Source: Acidobacteriota bacterium (lineage in GTDB: Bacteria; Acidobacteriota; Polarisedimenticolia; JAPUIV01). Taken from it: 5,992 nucleotides of DNA. Both the position numbers and the translations under genes were made by a program. The stretch lies in assembly GCA_027296665.1 (NCBI GenBank), contig JAPUIV010000212.1:1-5992 (forward strand), read 5' to 3'. The notes beneath the pieces are model-generated. The model saw only the letters and a program-made list of their open reading frames with translations, did no database searches and had not been told where the DNA came from. Each line of letters opens with the position of its first letter. The first letter of the stretch is position 1. Positions 5,139 through 5,992 of the stretch are shown in pieces.

Positions 5139-5992
5139 TTGCCGAAAGTGAGGCGTAAGACTCGTAAGAGGAAACGCCGGCGCGGTTTCCTCCGCAGAAA
5201 TTTCCTGCGGATCCTCCTTCCCCTTCTCTTCTTTTCCGGGATCGCCCTCGTTCTCATCCATCTGGACGCCGGCCATCGATTCCGGGAACGGATGGACCGG
5301 TTTCCTTCCCGCATCTATTCGGCGGGTCTGATCCTTCGGCCGGGGATGGATATCACCCCCGAGCGGCTCACCGAACAACTGGAACTGCTGGGTTACCGCC
5401 GGGCCGAAAGCCGCGATCCGGGTCCCGGCGAGTACCGGACTTCCTGGAATACCTTCACGATCCGGTTGCGCAATCAGGAGGGAGGGGAAAACCCGCCGCT
5501 GGTCAAGGCCCGGATCCGGGGCCGCCATCTGATCAACCTGATCGACGATGAGAAGAACTGGCTCGACAGCCTCCCCATCGGGCAGAGGCTGCTTGGAACC
5601 TTTTTCGGCGACCTCCAGGAAGAACGGGTGCCGATCCTCCTCGAGGAAACCCCCATCCATCTGCGCCGGGCGATCCTGACCATCGAGGACCGCCGGTTCC
5701 GCTCACATCCAGGGGTCGACCCGTTCGGGATCGCGCGCGCCCTGTTCGCGAACCTGCGTTCGGGCCGCGTCGTCCAGGGCGGCAGCACGATCACCCAGCA
5801 ACTTGCGAAGAACCTGTACGGGACCGGCAAGAGGACCGTCCCGCGCAAGATCTTCGAGATGATCATCGCCCTCGATCTGGAATTCCAGTTCACCAAGGAT
5901 GAGATCCTGGAGGCCTACCTGAACGATATCTACCTCGGACAGCGGGGACCCGTGGCGATCTCTGGTGTCGGCGCGGCGGCGGAATTTTATTT
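5139..5992 (+). CDS. mrcB: Bifunctional penicillin-binding protein 1B, N-terminal part (3' end outside window)
   Basis: About 284 residues are visible and the frame runs off the window. The protein polymerises lipid II into glycan strands and, through a transpeptidase domain beyond the window, would cross-link them in the periplasm. The order is: a very basic cytoplasmic N-terminus (1-24), one membrane segment (about 22-42), a UB2H-like region (about 56-150, with RIYSAGLILRPGMDIT) typical of PBP1B, then the GT51 glycosyltransferase. Visible GT51 motifs are TIEDRRFRSHPGVD with catalytic E183, GGSTITQQLAKNLY (214-227, Q221) and RKIFE with E240. The 183-221-240 spacing equals that of E. coli PBP1b E233-Q271-E290. 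The TTG at 5139 was chosen as start because AGGGAG (5125-5130) lies 8 bases before it; the in-frame GTG at 5148 is 17 bases away. No terminator separates it from the beta-barrel gene. Confidence 0.92.
   Translation, partial: MPKVRRKTRKRKRRRGFLRRNFLRILLPLLFFSGIALVLIHLDAGHRFRERMDRFPSRIYSAGLILRPGMDITPERLTEQLELLGYRRAESRDPGPGEYRTSWNTFTIRLRNQEGGENPPLVKARIRGRHLINLIDDEKNWLDSLPIGQRLLGTFFGDLQEERVPILLEETPIHLRRAILTIEDRRFRSHPGVDPFGIARALFANLRSGRVVQGGSTITQQLAKNLYGTGKRTVPRKIFEMIIALDLEFQFTKDEILEAYLNDIYLGQRGPVAISGVGAAAEFY

Noticed and set aside
4605..5660. Long minus-strand open frame opposite the beta-barrel and PBP1b genes
   Set aside because: It is a shadow of two well-supported plus-strand genes, has no recognisable domain, and its composition is that of antisense GC-rich codons.

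Overview
The window is GC-rich bacterial chromosome, most likely from a Gram-negative organism. The evidence is an outer-membrane-type beta-barrel protein with a signal peptide, a PBP1b-type peptidoglycan synthase and sigma70-like -35/-10 boxes. The mix of gene families (CRTAC1/ASPIC-UnbV, ArsM-like methyltransferase, DUF5679 zinc ribbon) would suit an environmental lineage such as Desulfobacterota, NC10, Nitrospirota or Acidobacteriota. The lineage is inferred and not settled by the sequence. I see no insertion sequence, CRISPR array, rRNA, tRNA or phage gene.

Layout. Positions 1-1347 (+) hold the C-terminal part of a CRTAC1-family protein whose start lies upstream. It converges on an ArsM-like SAM-dependent methyltransferase (1377-2264, -), whose start is fixed by a Shine-Dalgarno sequence. 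A gene-free stretch (2277-2634) follows. Next come a strong terminator (2635-2665) and a small exported cupredoxin (2698-3099, -). The cupredoxin is divergent from a 47-residue DUF5679 zinc-ribbon protein (3343-3486, +), and back-to-back promoters lie between them. After two stacked terminators (3522-3616) there is a 27-residue, extremely basic protein on the minus strand (3636-3719) with its own promoter, ribosome binding site and terminator. A second gene-poor stretch leads to a plus-strand run: a TPR protein (4090-4569), a small outer-membrane beta-barrel protein (4632-5111) and the N-terminal part of a bifunctional PBP1b (5139 to the window end).

How the genes relate. The beta-barrel and PBP1b genes are 27 bases apart with no terminator and probably form one cell-envelope transcript. 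It starts at a near-consensus promoter just after the TPR gene. The cupredoxin and ArsM genes share a strand and a metal/metalloid theme, but the terminator between them makes them separate units. The most interesting items are the 27-residue basic protein, which is a complete miniature transcription unit, and the cupredoxin, whose copper site lacks two of the positions expected of a CuA-like family.
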